Part shown: piece by piece, positions 41,935 through 50,893 of the stretch
How the letters are laid out: each line of letters opens with the position of its first letter
Position numbering within the stretch: the first letter of the stretch is position 1
Assembly: GCF_002896965.1 (NCBI RefSeq)
Contig: NZ_LYMM01000062.1
Coordinates: 1 to 64,000, forward strand
Origin: Novosphingobium guangzhouense
GTDB lineage: Bacteria > Pseudomonadota > Alphaproteobacteria > Sphingomonadales > Sphingomonadaceae
DNA length: 64,000 bases
Reading direction: 5' to 3'
Notes under the pieces: generated by a model
The model's input: only the letters and a program-made list of their open reading frames with translations
The model's database searches: none
Told to the model about the DNA's origin: nothing
Made by a program: the position numbers and the translations under genes

Positions 41935-43488
41935 CTACTTCTTCGTCGTAGCCGCCGCGCGCCCTGTCGGCGCCACGACCGGCACCTTGCGCGTATCGGC
42001 GAACCAGCGCCCCAGCGCGGTCAGCATCTTCACGTCATCGCTGGCCCCGCCCAGTTCGATCGGGTGGGAAAGGTCGTCGCTTGGCCGGTGATAGTCGCCA
42101 TCGAAGAAGCTGCGCATCCGCTCCATGTCACCATAGGCGGTCGTCACCATGACGGCGGGAATGTCGTGCTGCAGCAAGGCCCAGCCGTCCTGCCGCTTCA
42201 TGTATTCGTTGGCGTCGTCGTTATCGCGCAGCCGGAAGCCTTCGGCCTTGGCGACTTTGGCGATGTCCTTGTCCAGCGCGGTCATGCCCCTGCCGACAAT
42301 GGCGAAAGGCGTCTTGCGCGGGGCGATAGCCACCGAATCGATGTTGAAGGCCGCAACGATCTTTTCCAGCGGCAGCGGCGGATTGTCGGCAAAGGCATGG
42401 GCGCCCAGCAAGCCAAGCTCCTCGGCCGTGGTGGCAAGGAAATAGACGTCGCGGTCCATCTGCGGGTTGCGCGCAAGGCGCCGCGCCACTTCCGTAAGCG
42501 CGGCAACACCGCTGGCGTTGTCGACCGCGCCGTTGCAGATGACGTCTTCGGCCGGAGGTTCGCCGCATTCGCCGAAATGGTCCCAGTGCGCCACGAACAG
42601 CACAGCCCCCGCCTGCTTGTTGCGGCCGGGCAGCTTGCCGATCAGATTGTGTGTGCGGATCGTGGTTTCGTCGGTGCTGGCTTCCAGCGAGGCCGTTACA
42701 TCCAGCACGACCGGCGCGAAATCGTCCTTGCCTGCCACCTGCTCCAGTTCGTCGAACGTATGGGCAGTGCCCTTTAGCAATGTTTCCATGGTAGCACGGC
42801 CGATGAACGCCTCCAGATCGCCGCCGACCGCCTCGTCCGAGAGGGCATAGCCCGAACGCCTGCGCCGCGCCGCGACCTGATCGATGGTACGTTCGCCATC
42901 CAGAACGGTCAGGACCGCCGATGCCCCCATCGAGAGCAGTTCGTTTTGCCGTGCACTGTCGGGCGTATTCCCGTCGAGAACGACGGCAATACGGCCTGCC
43001 AGTTCGTTGCGCGTGAAGTCCTGGCTGCGCGCACGGCCAACGAACAGCAGCGGCGCATTGCGCACAAGCGCACGCTTGCCGGACGTGAAGACCAGCACAT
43101 CGCTGGGCGCGATGGAGGCGCGGTAGCCTTTGCGCAGGAACCGCGCCGAGCCGTTCGACGGTTCGTGCGCAATGACCGTCACAGGTGCAAACCATTCGTT
43201 GCCCGGATCGTTGGTGCCCGAGACAAGGCCGATGTCGAACCACTGCTTCGCCAGATAGCGCAGGGTCTTCGCCTCGCCATCGGTGCCGGGTTCACGACCG
43301 TCGAAATCATCGCTGGCAAGGATCTGGATGTGCGCGCGCAGCCGATCCTCTATCTCGCGGTCGGCGCGGCTTATGCTTGCGCCGATGACGACGCAGGAAG
43401 GTGCGACAGCGAAAAGCGCAAAGAACGCCGCCGTTCTCCACGCACGTTTCCGCGCTGTAAGTCCCACTGCCCGAATGCCCGCCTTCAT
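41935..43488 (-). CDS. M28 family metallopeptidase, exported
   Basis: The start at 43488 follows GGTGGGGG and gives 517 aa with an N-terminal helix (WRTAAFFALFAVAPSCVVIG) that is a signal or anchor. A PA-like insertion precedes the peptidase domain. Metal ligands appear in FVAHWDHFGECG, NGAVDNASGVAALTEVA, the catalytic Glu pair in TAEELGLLGAHAF and the Asp in FNIDSVAI. It is likely a periplasmic aminopeptidase with two zinc ions. It is divergent from the zinc peptidase gene (215-bp gap). Confidence 0.9.
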   Translation of the reverse strand: MKAGIRAVGLTARKRAWRTAAFFALFAVAPSCVVIGASISRADREIEDRLRAHIQILASDDFDGREPGTDGEAKTLRYLAKQWFDIGLVSGTNDPGNEWFAPVTVIAHEPSNGSARFLRKGYRASIAPSDVLVFTSGKRALVRNAPLLFVGRARSQDFTRNELAGRIAVVLDGNTPDSARQNELLSMGASAVLTVLDGERTIDQVAARRRRSGYALSDEAVGGDLEAFIGRATMETLLKGTAHTFDELEQVAGKDDFAPVVLDVTASLEASTDETTIRTHNLIGKLPGRNKQAGAVLFVAHWDHFGECGEPPAEDVICNGAVDNASGVAALTEVARRLARNPQMDRDVYFLATTAEELGLLGAHAFADNPPLPLEKIVAAFNIDSVAIAPRKTPFAIVGRGMTALDKDIAKVAKAEGFRLRDNDDANEYMKRQDGWALLQHDIPAVMVTTAYGDMERMRSFFDGDYHRPSDDLSHPIELGGASDDVKMLTALGRWFADTRKVPVVAPTGRAAATTKK

Positions 43489-43703
43489 GTCGCCCCCACC
43501 TATAAGGCACAAATCCGGGCGCGGTTGCAAAATTTGCTCCATCCTTGTCTTCAGGAAGCATTTTTTACCAGGAGGCCCCAAGTTGACGCGCGCGCGCAAC
43601 ACCCGTGGCCCTGCGTATCCGAAAGGAACAGCCATGGCTTTTGCGAATTGATCTGCCCGCAAGGACAGGTCTAGCTAGACTGAAAAAAGTGACAGGAACA
43701 CCG

Positions 43704-44576
43704 ATGCGGCTGGATGACTTTGACCCCGACAATATCAAGGTGACCGAAGGCGGCCGTGGCGGCGGCTTTCCGATCGGCGGCGGAAAGCTGGGCTGCGGAA
43801 CGCTTGTCATCGTACTGATCGGCGCGCTCGTTTTCGGCGTGGACCCCGGACAGATGCTGGGCACGATCGAAAACGTGCAGCAGCAAAGCCCCGCCACTCC
43901 GCAGGAACCGGCGGCCGGATCGCGCAGCACGGGCGAAATCTGCTCACGCACACCTTATTCGCGTGAGGCGTGCAACGCGCTGTCCTCGCTCAACAGCACA
44001 TGGCAACCGCTTTTCCAGAAAGCGAACATCCCGTTCGAGCAGCCCACCCTTACCTTCTATACCGGAGGCACCCGCAGTGGCTGCGGCGCGGCACAAAGCG
44101 CGATGGGGCCGTTCTACTGCCCCGCCGATCAGGGCATCTACATCGACGTCAGCTTCTATGACCAGATGGACAAGCAACTGGGCGCAAGGGGTGACTTCGC
44201 GCGCTATTACGTGATCGCTCATGAATACGGCCATCATGTCCAGCACCTTACGGGGCTGGACCGGCAGGTCCGCCAGGCGCAGCAGCAGAACCCGTCGCAG
44301 GAAAACGCGCTGCAGGTGCGGATGGAATTGCAGGCGGATTGCTATGCCGGCGTCTGGGCAGGCAAGCATCGCGACCTGATCGAGCCGGGCGATATGGAGG
44401 AAGGACTGACCGCCGCCAGCGCGATCGGCGATGACACCCTGATGAAGAATGCCGGTCAGGCCGTTACGCCCGAAAGCTTCACGCACGGCTCCAGCGCGGA
44501 ACGCATGCGGTGGCTCAAGCGTGGGCTGGACACCGGGAACGAGGATGCATGTGACACGTTCTCTTCAACAGGATGA
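43704..44576 (+). CDS. Neutral zinc metallopeptidase (YpfJ / KPN_02809 family)
   Basis: Starting at 43704 (MRLDDFDPDNIKVTEGGRGG) gives 290 aa. A Gly-rich head is followed by one transmembrane helix (GCGTLVIVLIGALVFGV). The catalytic motif HEYGHHVQH lies at about residue 174, with a later Glu in MELQADCYAGVWAGKH. The GTRSGCGAAQSAMGPFYCPADQ segment is typical. It is probably anchored in the inner membrane with the peptidase outside. It is the first gene of a three-gene run with two exported proteins. Confidence 0.9.
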   Translation: MRLDDFDPDNIKVTEGGRGGGFPIGGGKLGCGTLVIVLIGALVFGVDPGQMLGTIENVQQQSPATPQEPAAGSRSTGEICSRTPYSREACNALSSLNSTWQPLFQKANIPFEQPTLTFYTGGTRSGCGAAQSAMGPFYCPADQGIYIDVSFYDQMDKQLGARGDFARYYVIAHEYGHHVQHLTGLDRQVRQAQQQNPSQENALQVRMELQADCYAGVWAGKHRDLIEPGDMEEGLTAASAIGDDTLMKNAGQAVTPESFTHGSSAERMRWLKRGLDTGNEDACDTFSSTG

Positions 44577-44639
44577 CATTACAGGGCAAGCGCTCCCTGG
44601 CGGATGCTGCGCTTGCACCTGAAACTGGAGAACAGGGTG

Positions 44640-45290
44640 ATGAAACGCAAATGGCTCGGTGCGGCGGTTATTGCGGGCCTTACCATCAGCACGGTCACGG
44701 GTCCGGCACTGGCACGTCAGGACGACAAGCCCATCACGTCACGCGATCCCGATGCGGTCGACGTTGCGAAAACCCCTATCAATGACCTCAACGTCGGCAG
44801 GGACGGCGAAATCCCCCCCCTGCTGGTCAAGGCGACGACGCAGCCTTACGCGCTGAACGGGCTTACCAAGTGTCGGCAGATCGCGGGCGCCATTCAGGAA
44901 CTCGATGAAGTTCTCGGGCCAGACATCGATCTTCCCGCCGAAGAACGCGATCGCATCAATGCAGGCCGCGTCGGCAAGTGGGTGGTTGCATCGTTCATCC
45001 CGTTTCGCGGCCTGATCCGCGAAGTATCGGGTGCCAACGCGCAGGACCGCAAGGTGAATGCGGCGATTCAGGCGGGCCTGACCCGGCGCGGCTTCCTCAA
45101 GGGCATGGGCGCGGCCAAGGGCTGCCGGTACCCCGCTTCCCCCGCCCCGGCCAGTGTCGTGCAGGCGCATCTTGAACAGTTGAAGGCCAAGGACGCCAAG
45201 GAAAAGTCGGACAAGGGCAAGAAGGACTCCGGCAAGGATCTTGCGTTCAAATCCGAACCTGACGCGCGGCAACCCGCCCCCAAGGAATGA
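44640..45290 (+). CDS. Exported hypothetical protein
   Basis: The 216-aa product from 44640 (GGAG at 9-10 nt) has a signal peptide (KRKWLGAAVIAGLTISTVTG, cleavage near PALA). The central part (TQPYALNGLTKCRQIAGAIQ, RGLIREVSGANAQDRKVNA) is conserved in sphingomonads as far as I recall, and the C-terminal tail is Lys/Asp-rich and disordered (KAKDAKEKSDKGKKDSGKD). No catalytic motif is seen. It lies 63 bp after the zinc peptidase gene and overlaps the next gene by 4 bp, so an envelope role together with them is plausible. Confidence 0.75.
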   Translation: MKRKWLGAAVIAGLTISTVTGPALARQDDKPITSRDPDAVDVAKTPINDLNVGRDGEIPPLLVKATTQPYALNGLTKCRQIAGAIQELDEVLGPDIDLPAEERDRINAGRVGKWVVASFIPFRGLIREVSGANAQDRKVNAAIQAGLTRRGFLKGMGAAKGCRYPASPAPASVVQAHLEQLKAKDAKEKSDKGKKDSGKDLAFKSEPDARQPAPKE

Positions 45291-46075
45291 CCCGGACATT
45301 GAGCACCCGCCAGATCGGGCAATCCCTGCGCCTGCTGCCGCTGCTTGGCGCCACGGTGCTGGCCCTGTCCGCCTGCAGCAAAGCCCCTGCGCCAAGCCCC
45401 GGCAGCGAAACGCAGGATCAGGCGCCCTCTTCAAGTGCTGCGGCTTCAGACACAGCCGCCTCGGTGAAGCCTCCCTCGCTTGATCCGCAGATACCTTCCG
45501 CCGCCACCGACATGCAGCCTGTCTCCTGCTCGTCCGAGATCGGAAAGGCGCAGGCGGACAAGCTGGTGCAGCAATGCCTGGTCGTGTCCCCGGCTACGCG
45601 GCCGCCGTGCAACGCCGTCAATTCCTGCGCGATGATCCGCAACGAGATCGCGCGCGGATGCGCCATCCTGGGCGAAGATGCGGTGAAAACGCCCGATTGC
45701 GGCGGCATCGACCCCGTCGGTCGCCCCGCAGCAGCCGACATGGTCGAACGCTATTACGCCGCGATCAACGAACGCGATTTCCCCTCTGCATGGGCACTAT
45801 GGGGACCGGACGGAGGCTCCAGCGGCCAGACCCTTCAGGCGTTTACCGAGGGCTATGCCCATACCCGCCGCGTACACGTGGACATCGGCAAGGTTTCCGA
45901 CGTCGAAGGCGGCGCAGGTTCGCTTTATGTAACGGTGCCGGTCACGGTCGATGCCGAACTCGACAACGGCAAGCGTCAGCGCTTCGTCGGCAGTTATGCG
46001 CTGCGGCAGATCAACCGTGGCATGGGCGTGTCGCAAGGCTGGCACATCACGTCGGCCAGTCTGCGCCCCGCATAA
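45287..46075 (+). CDS. Lipoprotein, hypothetical
   Basis: The 262-aa protein starts with an ATGA overlap to the gene before. The signal peptide ends in a lipobox LSAC (LLGATVLALSACSKAP), so it is lipid-anchored. An Ala/Ser/Pro-rich linker is followed by paired Cys (SCSSEIG, RPPCNAVNSCAM, GCAILG, PDCGGID) and a C-terminal domain of mixed alpha/beta type resembling SnoaL/NTF2-like folds (VERYYAAINERDFPSAWALW ... VTVPVTVDAEL). The role is unknown. Confidence 0.75.
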   Translation: MTRTLSTRQIGQSLRLLPLLGATVLALSACSKAPAPSPGSETQDQAPSSSAAASDTAASVKPPSLDPQIPSAATDMQPVSCSSEIGKAQADKLVQQCLVVSPATRPPCNAVNSCAMIRNEIARGCAILGEDAVKTPDCGGIDPVGRPAAADMVERYYAAINERDFPSAWALWGPDGGSSGQTLQAFTEGYAHTRRVHVDIGKVSDVEGGAGSLYVTVPVTVDAELDNGKRQRFVGSYALRQINRGMGVSQGWHITSASLRPA

Positions 46076-46112
46076 GGAAGCGGGGCCGCGACCCCGCCGC
46101 AGCCCCGCTTCC
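46076..46112. terminator. Hairpin between convergent genes
   Basis: GGAAGCGGGG (46076-46085) pairs with CCCCGCTTCC (46103-46112), immediately after the lipoprotein stop. It ends before the stop of the M56 gene and can act on either strand; no U tract follows. Confidence 0.5.
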
Positions 46113-46126
46113 GATGCTACTCTACG

Positions 46127-47890
46127 TCAGTTGGCATTCATCTCGCGGTGCGCATCGGCGATCTCGCCATCAAGCCCTGCAAGGATCTCGGCACGAACCT
46201 TGGCGTCAAGAGCCCGGTCGGCCGCGAATGTGGCGCGAACGCTGCGCAAGGCGTTGACCGCCGCCAGCTTCGCCGCCTCGGGCTCGCCGGTGCAGATGAC
46301 CACCGACGCGCTTGCACCGCTCCCCTCGCCCCGAACCTCGCGGCGGCGGCTGGCTGCCGGGCAATCGGAATCCAGCACCATGGTCCGCATGCTCGTGCGC
46401 GAACCGTCGCGGTGCACCATGCTGATGGTCCGGCGCTTGCCGTCTGCGGACACCGTCTCGCTGACCTGCGGAGCGCGGGCCTGCGCCGCGGCAGCCTGGC
46501 GCTGTGCCTGACGCTGTGCCTCTGCCGCTCGGCGCTGTGCCACGGCCGCCGTCCGCTGCGCATCGTGCAGTTGCCGGGCCTGCTCGCGCGTCATGGCATC
46601 CCGATCGGTGAAACGCACCGGCGGTACGGGCGGCACCGGAGGTAGCGGCGGAACCGGCGGCACGGCAGCAATCGGCGGCACCACGCCCTGCTCCGCATCC
46701 ATGTCCGGCAGTTCCGGAAATTCCGGTGCCTCGGGTGGAACAGGCAGATCCGCCTCTGCAAGCGCCTGCGGTGCAGCAGGTGGCACGGGAGCCTGCGGCG
46801 CGGTCAGCATGGCCGGATGGCTCACGGCAGCAGTCCGGGGCGCAGAGGTCGATCCCGCCACCGGATCGATCCCGGCCTCATCGATCCCGGCCTCATCCAT
46901 CGCGGCATAGCTGACCGTAGCCGTGGCCGGCACCGCCACGATAGCCAGCGCGAACAGGCTGCGACCCAGTACGCGGCGCGTGGGGCTGACGTCGGCAGCT
47001 GCCAGCGCCTTCAGGCGCTGAATGATCGGCTTCTCACCCGAAAGCGGCCCCGCCATCGGCGCTGCAAGACCAAGCCGGGTGCCTCCAGCCATCGACGCGA
47101 TCAGGCGGCCGTAGCGCGCCCGTTCCGCCCGGCTGCGCCCCGCCATGACACGAGCATCGCAGAATGCCTCCTGATCCGCCCTGACCGCGCGCCACCCCGC
47201 CCAGCCGATGGGGTTGAACCAATGCAGCGCGAACAGCGGCTGCATCGCGATCAGCGCCAGCAGGTCGCTGCCCGCGTGATGCTCCATCTCGTGCGCGATG
47301 GCGAAGTCGGAGGTTTCGGAGTCCGCCTCGGCCAGAAAGCCTTGCGGCAGCGCAACGACCTTGTCGAACACGCCGAAAGCCAGCGGCGCTGTGATCGCAG
47401 GCGTCTCGACAATGCGCACGGTGGACGAGCGGGCCACCACCCGCGCACCATCCAGCAGGTCGCGCCGCATCCAGCGGTACGTCACCGTGCGCCAGACAAG
47501 GAACAGGGCCGCGCCGCCAAGCCATATCGCCAGCGCCACGCTCGCCCACGGCACTTGCGCCAGCAAGCCAGGTTCCGCTGCAGCCACTGACGGCGCACCC
47601 GCCGCATCCACGAACGGGACGACCGCCAGAGCCTCTGCCGGGACAGTTGCCTGCGTTCCGGCAGCCGATGCCGTCACCGGCTCCACCCCGACACGCAGGT
47701 TCGTCAGAAAACCGTGCGCCATGAAGCTGGGTAACGCAAGCGGAGGCAACACCAGCCGGATCATCGGTAAAGCCCAAAGCGCATAAGCCGCCGCCGGTCC
47801 GAACCAGCGCGCAACCGGGCGACGGACCAGCAGCACAAGCGCCATCAGCGCGCCGGTGGCGACCAGCGTATCGGTAAGCCATTCGATCAT
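46127..47890 (-). CDS. M56 family (BlaR1-like) metallopeptidase
   Basis: The 587-aa protein has several N-terminal transmembrane helices (residues about 5-140) and the zinc motif HEMEHH at residues 200-205. After residue 330 comes a Pro/Ala-rich linker with a VPPVPPLPPVPP core, then an Ala/Gln/Arg coiled-coil-like segment and a soluble end (ISMVHRDGSRTSMRTMVLDS). No penicillin-binding sensor domain is present, unlike classical BlaR1. It overlaps blaI by 4 bp; together they should form a signal-activated proteolysis-derepression pair. Confidence 0.88.
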   Translation of the reverse strand: MIEWLTDTLVATGALMALVLLVRRPVARWFGPAAAYALWALPMIRLVLPPLALPSFMAHGFLTNLRVGVEPVTASAAGTQATVPAEALAVVPFVDAAGAPSVAAAEPGLLAQVPWASVALAIWLGGAALFLVWRTVTYRWMRRDLLDGARVVARSSTVRIVETPAITAPLAFGVFDKVVALPQGFLAEADSETSDFAIAHEMEHHAGSDLLALIAMQPLFALHWFNPIGWAGWRAVRADQEAFCDARVMAGRSRAERARYGRLIASMAGGTRLGLAAPMAGPLSGEKPIIQRLKALAAADVSPTRRVLGRSLFALAIVAVPATATVSYAAMDEAGIDEAGIDPVAGSTSAPRTAAVSHPAMLTAPQAPVPPAAPQALAEADLPVPPEAPEFPELPDMDAEQGVVPPIAAVPPVPPLPPVPPVPPVRFTDRDAMTREQARQLHDAQRTAAVAQRRAAEAQRQAQRQAAAAQARAPQVSETVSADGKRRTISMVHRDGSRTSMRTMVLDSDCPAASRRREVRGEGSGASASVVICTGEPEAAKLAAVNALRSVRATFAADRALDAKVRAEILAGLDGEIADAHREMNAN

Positions 47891-48297
47891 GACTTCAGCT
47901 CCTTCAGAAGCGCTTCGATCTCGGCAATGTCATCCTGGGTAAGTTGTTCGCTCTGCGCCAGATGCGCGAAAAGCGGCGCCGCACGGCCGCCGAACAGGCG
48001 ATCGACAAGGCGGCGGCTTTCGGCGCCTACATAGGCGGTGCGCTCGATCCGCGGTGAATAGAGGAAGCGCTTGCCGTCAGGCTCGGTCTCTACCGCCTGC
48101 TTGGCGACAAGGCGCGAAAGCAGCGTCTTCACCGTCGCCAGGCTCCACCCGCGCGGGCCACAGACTTCTTCGCAGACTTCCTGCGCGGTCAGCGGCGAAC
48201 GCTGCCACAGCGCCTCCATGACGGCATGTTCGGCTCCGGTGATCTCTGCGGAGATACGATCCGGCCGTTCGGGAGACTCCGACACCCTTCCCTCCAT
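47887..48297 (-). CDS. blaI: BlaI/MecI/CopY family transcriptional repressor
   Basis: The 136-aa protein has a winged-helix domain (ITGAEHAVMEALWQRSPLTA, then GWSLATVKTLLSRLVAKQAV, ending FLYSPRI) and a C-terminal dimerisation helix (AEIEALLKELKS). It would bind palindromic operators and be cleaved or released upon signal from the M56 partner, whose gene follows with a 4-bp overlap. An inverted repeat 5-30 bp upstream (48302-48327) is a fitting operator. Confidence 0.92.
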   Translation of the reverse strand: MEGRVSESPERPDRISAEITGAEHAVMEALWQRSPLTAQEVCEEVCGPRGWSLATVKTLLSRLVAKQAVETEPDGKRFLYSPRIERTAYVGAESRRLVDRLFGGRAAPLFAHLAQSEQLTQDDIAEIEALLKELKS

Positions 48298-48301
48298 CGT
48301 C

Positions 48302-48327
48302 TACATGCGTAATCGACTACGCTTGTA
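48302..48327. promoter_or_regulatory. Candidate BlaI operator
   Basis: TACATGCGTA (48302-48311) and TACGCTTGTA (48318-48327) form an inverted repeat with 9 of 10 matches and a 6-bp spacer, directly before blaI. Known BlaI/MecI operators have a TACA-TGTA core, which both outer ends reproduce. Confidence 0.6.
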
Positions 48328-48353
48328 AACATGAACGGCAGGTGAATGGCGGT

Positions 48354-48941
48354 TCAGCTCCGCTTAAGCAGCAGCGCCAGTTGAATGAGGAATACGGCGC
48401 GAACCGTAAGGCTGATCGCGACAATGATCGCCAGGAATGCAAGGCCGGTTGCGGGGCTGGCGAACAGCAGCACCAGGCCGAGCACCACGTCAAGCGCGCC
48501 CAACAGCAGTCTCCAGCCCTTGTCATGGTGCGCCTTAAGCGCGAACACGACCTGAAGCACGCCCGATACAAGCAGCCAGAAGCCGATGGCGATGACCAGC
48601 GAAAGTGCGCCCGCAACAGGGTCGGCTACGGCGAAGATACCCGCGAACAACGCAATCACACCCAACAGGATTTCCGTCCAGCGCGCCCGGCTGGAAAGCG
48701 AAGTCCAGCCTGCCGCCAGTGCGGCAACGCCGGCAACGATCAAAATGACGCCAAGGATCAGCCCGGTCGCCACGCCCGCCACCAGCGGATTGAGCAGTAC
48801 GATCAGCGCCGCCAGCACCAGCAGCACGCCATATCCCATCACCCAGCCCCAGGTGCTGCCGGGGGCGCGCTTCATCTCTTTCACCAAGGGATCACGCTCA
48901 ACATTGGGTTCGAGCAGGGGGTCGATGTCAGGCCGTTGCAT
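48354..48941 (-). CDS. HdeD family acid-resistance-type membrane protein
   Basis: Starting at 48941 (AGGAA 6 nt upstream) gives 195 aa. It has six transmembrane helices in pairs (VMGYGVLLVLAALIVLL, GLILGVILIVAGVAALAAG, ILLGVIALFAGIFAV, LVIAIGFWLLVSGVLQVV, LLLGALDVVLGLVLL, FLAIIVAISLTVRAVFLI), the HdeD/DUF308 arrangement. E. coli HdeD is linked to acid stress; the role here is unknown. It lies between the sdh terminator and blaI. Confidence 0.85.
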   Translation of the reverse strand: MQRPDIDPLLEPNVERDPLVKEMKRAPGSTWGWVMGYGVLLVLAALIVLLNPLVAGVATGLILGVILIVAGVAALAAGWTSLSSRARWTEILLGVIALFAGIFAVADPVAGALSLVIAIGFWLLVSGVLQVVFALKAHHDKGWRLLLGALDVVLGLVLLFASPATGLAFLAIIVAISLTVRAVFLIQLALLLKRS

Positions 48942-49015
48942 GAAGGTTCCTTTCGCCTCCAGCAATGCACCGAATGGCGCACGGTTCCGCCCTGCACCGC
49001 CCGGCGGAGAAATAG

Positions 49016-49048
49016 AAAAAGGCGGCGCAGCCTTGCCGCTGCGCCGCC
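49016..49048 (-). terminator. Terminator of the sdhCDA operon
   Basis: Minus strand: GGCGGCGCAGCGG pairs with CTGCGCCGCC (49021-49048), followed by TTTTTC. It lies 36 bp after the sdhA stop, so transcription ends there. Confidence 0.9.
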
Positions 49049-49084
49049 TCCCTCTCGTTTTTCAGCCTTGGCCGAAGATCGTCC

Positions 49085-50893
49085 TCAGTACACGCGAGCC
49101 TTGGGCTTGATGTACTCGACGTCGTCGGTGAGGGTGTATTCGTGGACCGGGCGATAGTCGATGCGGACTTCGCCGCCCTTGCCGCCCCAGCCGTTGAACC
49201 AGGTGGCGGTGTGCTTCATCCAGTTGGCGTCGTCGCGGTTCGGGAAATCCTCGTGCGCGTGGGCGCCGCGGCTTTCCTTGCGGTTCTGCGCGCCATGCAG
49301 GGTCACGGTGGCCTGCGAGATCAGGTTGTCCAGTTCCATCGTCTCGATGAGGTCGGAGTTCCAGATCAGGCCGCGGTCGGTGACCTTGATGTCGTTCATC
49401 TTCTGATACGTCGCGGCAAGCTTGTCCTTGCCTTCGACCATCAGTTCGTCGGTGCGGAACACCGCCGCGTGAAGCGACATGGTGCGCTGCATCTCGGTGC
49501 GGATTTCCGCAGTCGAGGACGAGCCGTTGGCGTTGCGGTAGTGGTCCAGACGCGTAAGCGCCAGGTCCGCCGAATCCTTGGGAAGTTCGCCCTGCGTGCC
49601 GTTGGGAACCAGCAGTTCCTTGAGGCGGTGGCCGGTGGCGCGACCGAACACGACAAGGTCGATCAGCGAGTTCGAACCCAGACGGTTCGCACCGTGGACC
49701 GAGACGCAGGCCGCTTCGCCGACCGCGAACAGACCGGGGACGACCGTTTCGGGGTTGCCGTCGGCGCCGATCGTCATGACCTCGCCGTGGTAGTTCGTCG
49801 GAATGCCGCCCATGTTGTAGTGGACGGTCGGGACGACCGGCAGCGGCTGGCGGGTAAGGTCCACGCCAGCGAAGATCTTGCCGCTTTCGGTGATGCCCGG
49901 CAGACGTTCTGCCAGCACCTTGGGATCGATGTGATCGAGGTGCAGGTAGATGTGGTCCTTGTGCGGGCCGACGCCGCGACCTTCGCGGATTTCCATCGCC
50001 ATCGAGCGCGAGACGACGTCACGGCTGGCAAGATCCTTGGCCGAAGGCGCATAACGCTCCATGAAGCGCTCGCCCTCGGAATTGGTCAGGTAGCCGCCCT
50101 CGCCGCGTGCGCCCTCGGTGATGAGAACGCCGGCGCCGTAGATGCCGGTCGGGTGGAACTGCACGAATTCCATGTCCTGCAGGGGCAGGCCGGCGCGCAG
50201 CACCATGCCGCCACCGTCGCCGGTGCAGGTGTGGGCCGAAGTCGCGGTGAAGTACGAACGGCCGTAACCGCCCGTTGCCAGCACCACGGCCTGCGCACGG
50301 AAGCGGTGGATCGTGCCGTCATCCATGCACAGCGCGATCACGCCGACGCACTTGCCGCCGTCCATGATGAGGTCGATGGCGAAGTATTCGATGAAGAAGT
50401 CCGCGTCGTACTTCAGCGACTGCTGGTACAGCGCATGAAGCATGGCGTGGCCGGTACGGTCAGCCGCGGCGCAGGTGCGCTGCACCGGCGGACCTTCGCC
50501 CATGTTCTGCATGTGACCGCCGAACGGGCGCTGGTAGATCGTGCCGTCCGCGTTGCGGCTGAACGGAACGCCGGCATGCTCCAGTTCGTAGACCGCTGCG
50601 GGCGCTTCGCGCACCATGTATTCGATGGCATCCTGGTCGCCCAGCCAGTCCGACCCCTTGACGGTGTCGTACATGTGCCAGGTCCAGTGGTCCGGCGTGT
50701 TGTTCTTGAGGCTGGCCGCGATGCCGCCCTGCGCCGCAACGGTGTGCGAGCGGGTGGGGAACACCTTGGTAATGCACGCGGTCTTCAGGCCGGCTTCGGC
50801 CGAGCCCATCGTGGCGCGCAGGCCTGAGCCGCCGGCGCCGACGACGACGGTGTCGTAGGTGTGGTCGATGATCTTGTAAGCAGGCGCGGACAT
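49085..50893 (-). CDS. sdhA: Succinate dehydrogenase flavoprotein subunit
   Basis: The start at 50893 (MSAPAYKIIDHTYDTVVVGA) gives 602 aa. The FAD-binding GAGGSGLRATMG is near residue 16; the covalent flavin site is in FPTRSHTVAAQGGI (His); the active-site region GEAACVSVHGANRLGSNSL and the catalytic Arg lie later. It oxidises succinate to fumarate in complex II. The start overlaps the sdhD stop by 1 base (TAATG). Heavily biased codons suggest high expression. Confidence 0.97.
   Translation of the reverse strand: MSAPAYKIIDHTYDTVVVGAGGSGLRATMGSAEAGLKTACITKVFPTRSHTVAAQGGIAASLKNNTPDHWTWHMYDTVKGSDWLGDQDAIEYMVREAPAAVYELEHAGVPFSRNADGTIYQRPFGGHMQNMGEGPPVQRTCAAADRTGHAMLHALYQQSLKYDADFFIEYFAIDLIMDGGKCVGVIALCMDDGTIHRFRAQAVVLATGGYGRSYFTATSAHTCTGDGGGMVLRAGLPLQDMEFVQFHPTGIYGAGVLITEGARGEGGYLTNSEGERFMERYAPSAKDLASRDVVSRSMAMEIREGRGVGPHKDHIYLHLDHIDPKVLAERLPGITESGKIFAGVDLTRQPLPVVPTVHYNMGGIPTNYHGEVMTIGADGNPETVVPGLFAVGEAACVSVHGANRLGSNSLIDLVVFGRATGHRLKELLVPNGTQGELPKDSADLALTRLDHYRNANGSSSTAEIRTEMQRTMSLHAAVFRTDELMVEGKDKLAATYQKMNDIKVTDRGLIWNSDLIETMELDNLISQATVTLHGAQNRKESRGAHAHEDFPNRDDANWMKHTATWFNGWGGKGGEVRIDYRPVHEYTLTDDVEYIKPKARVY

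Noticed and set aside
46593..46910. Gly/Thr-rich plus-strand repeat coding (GGTGGTGG type)
   Set aside because: It is the reverse of the Pro-rich linker of the M56 protein, not a separate Gly-rich gene.
49142..50827. A 561-codon open frame opposite sdhA
   Set aside because: Antisense to a canonical flavoprotein gene with strong codon bias; no domain or ribosome-binding site.
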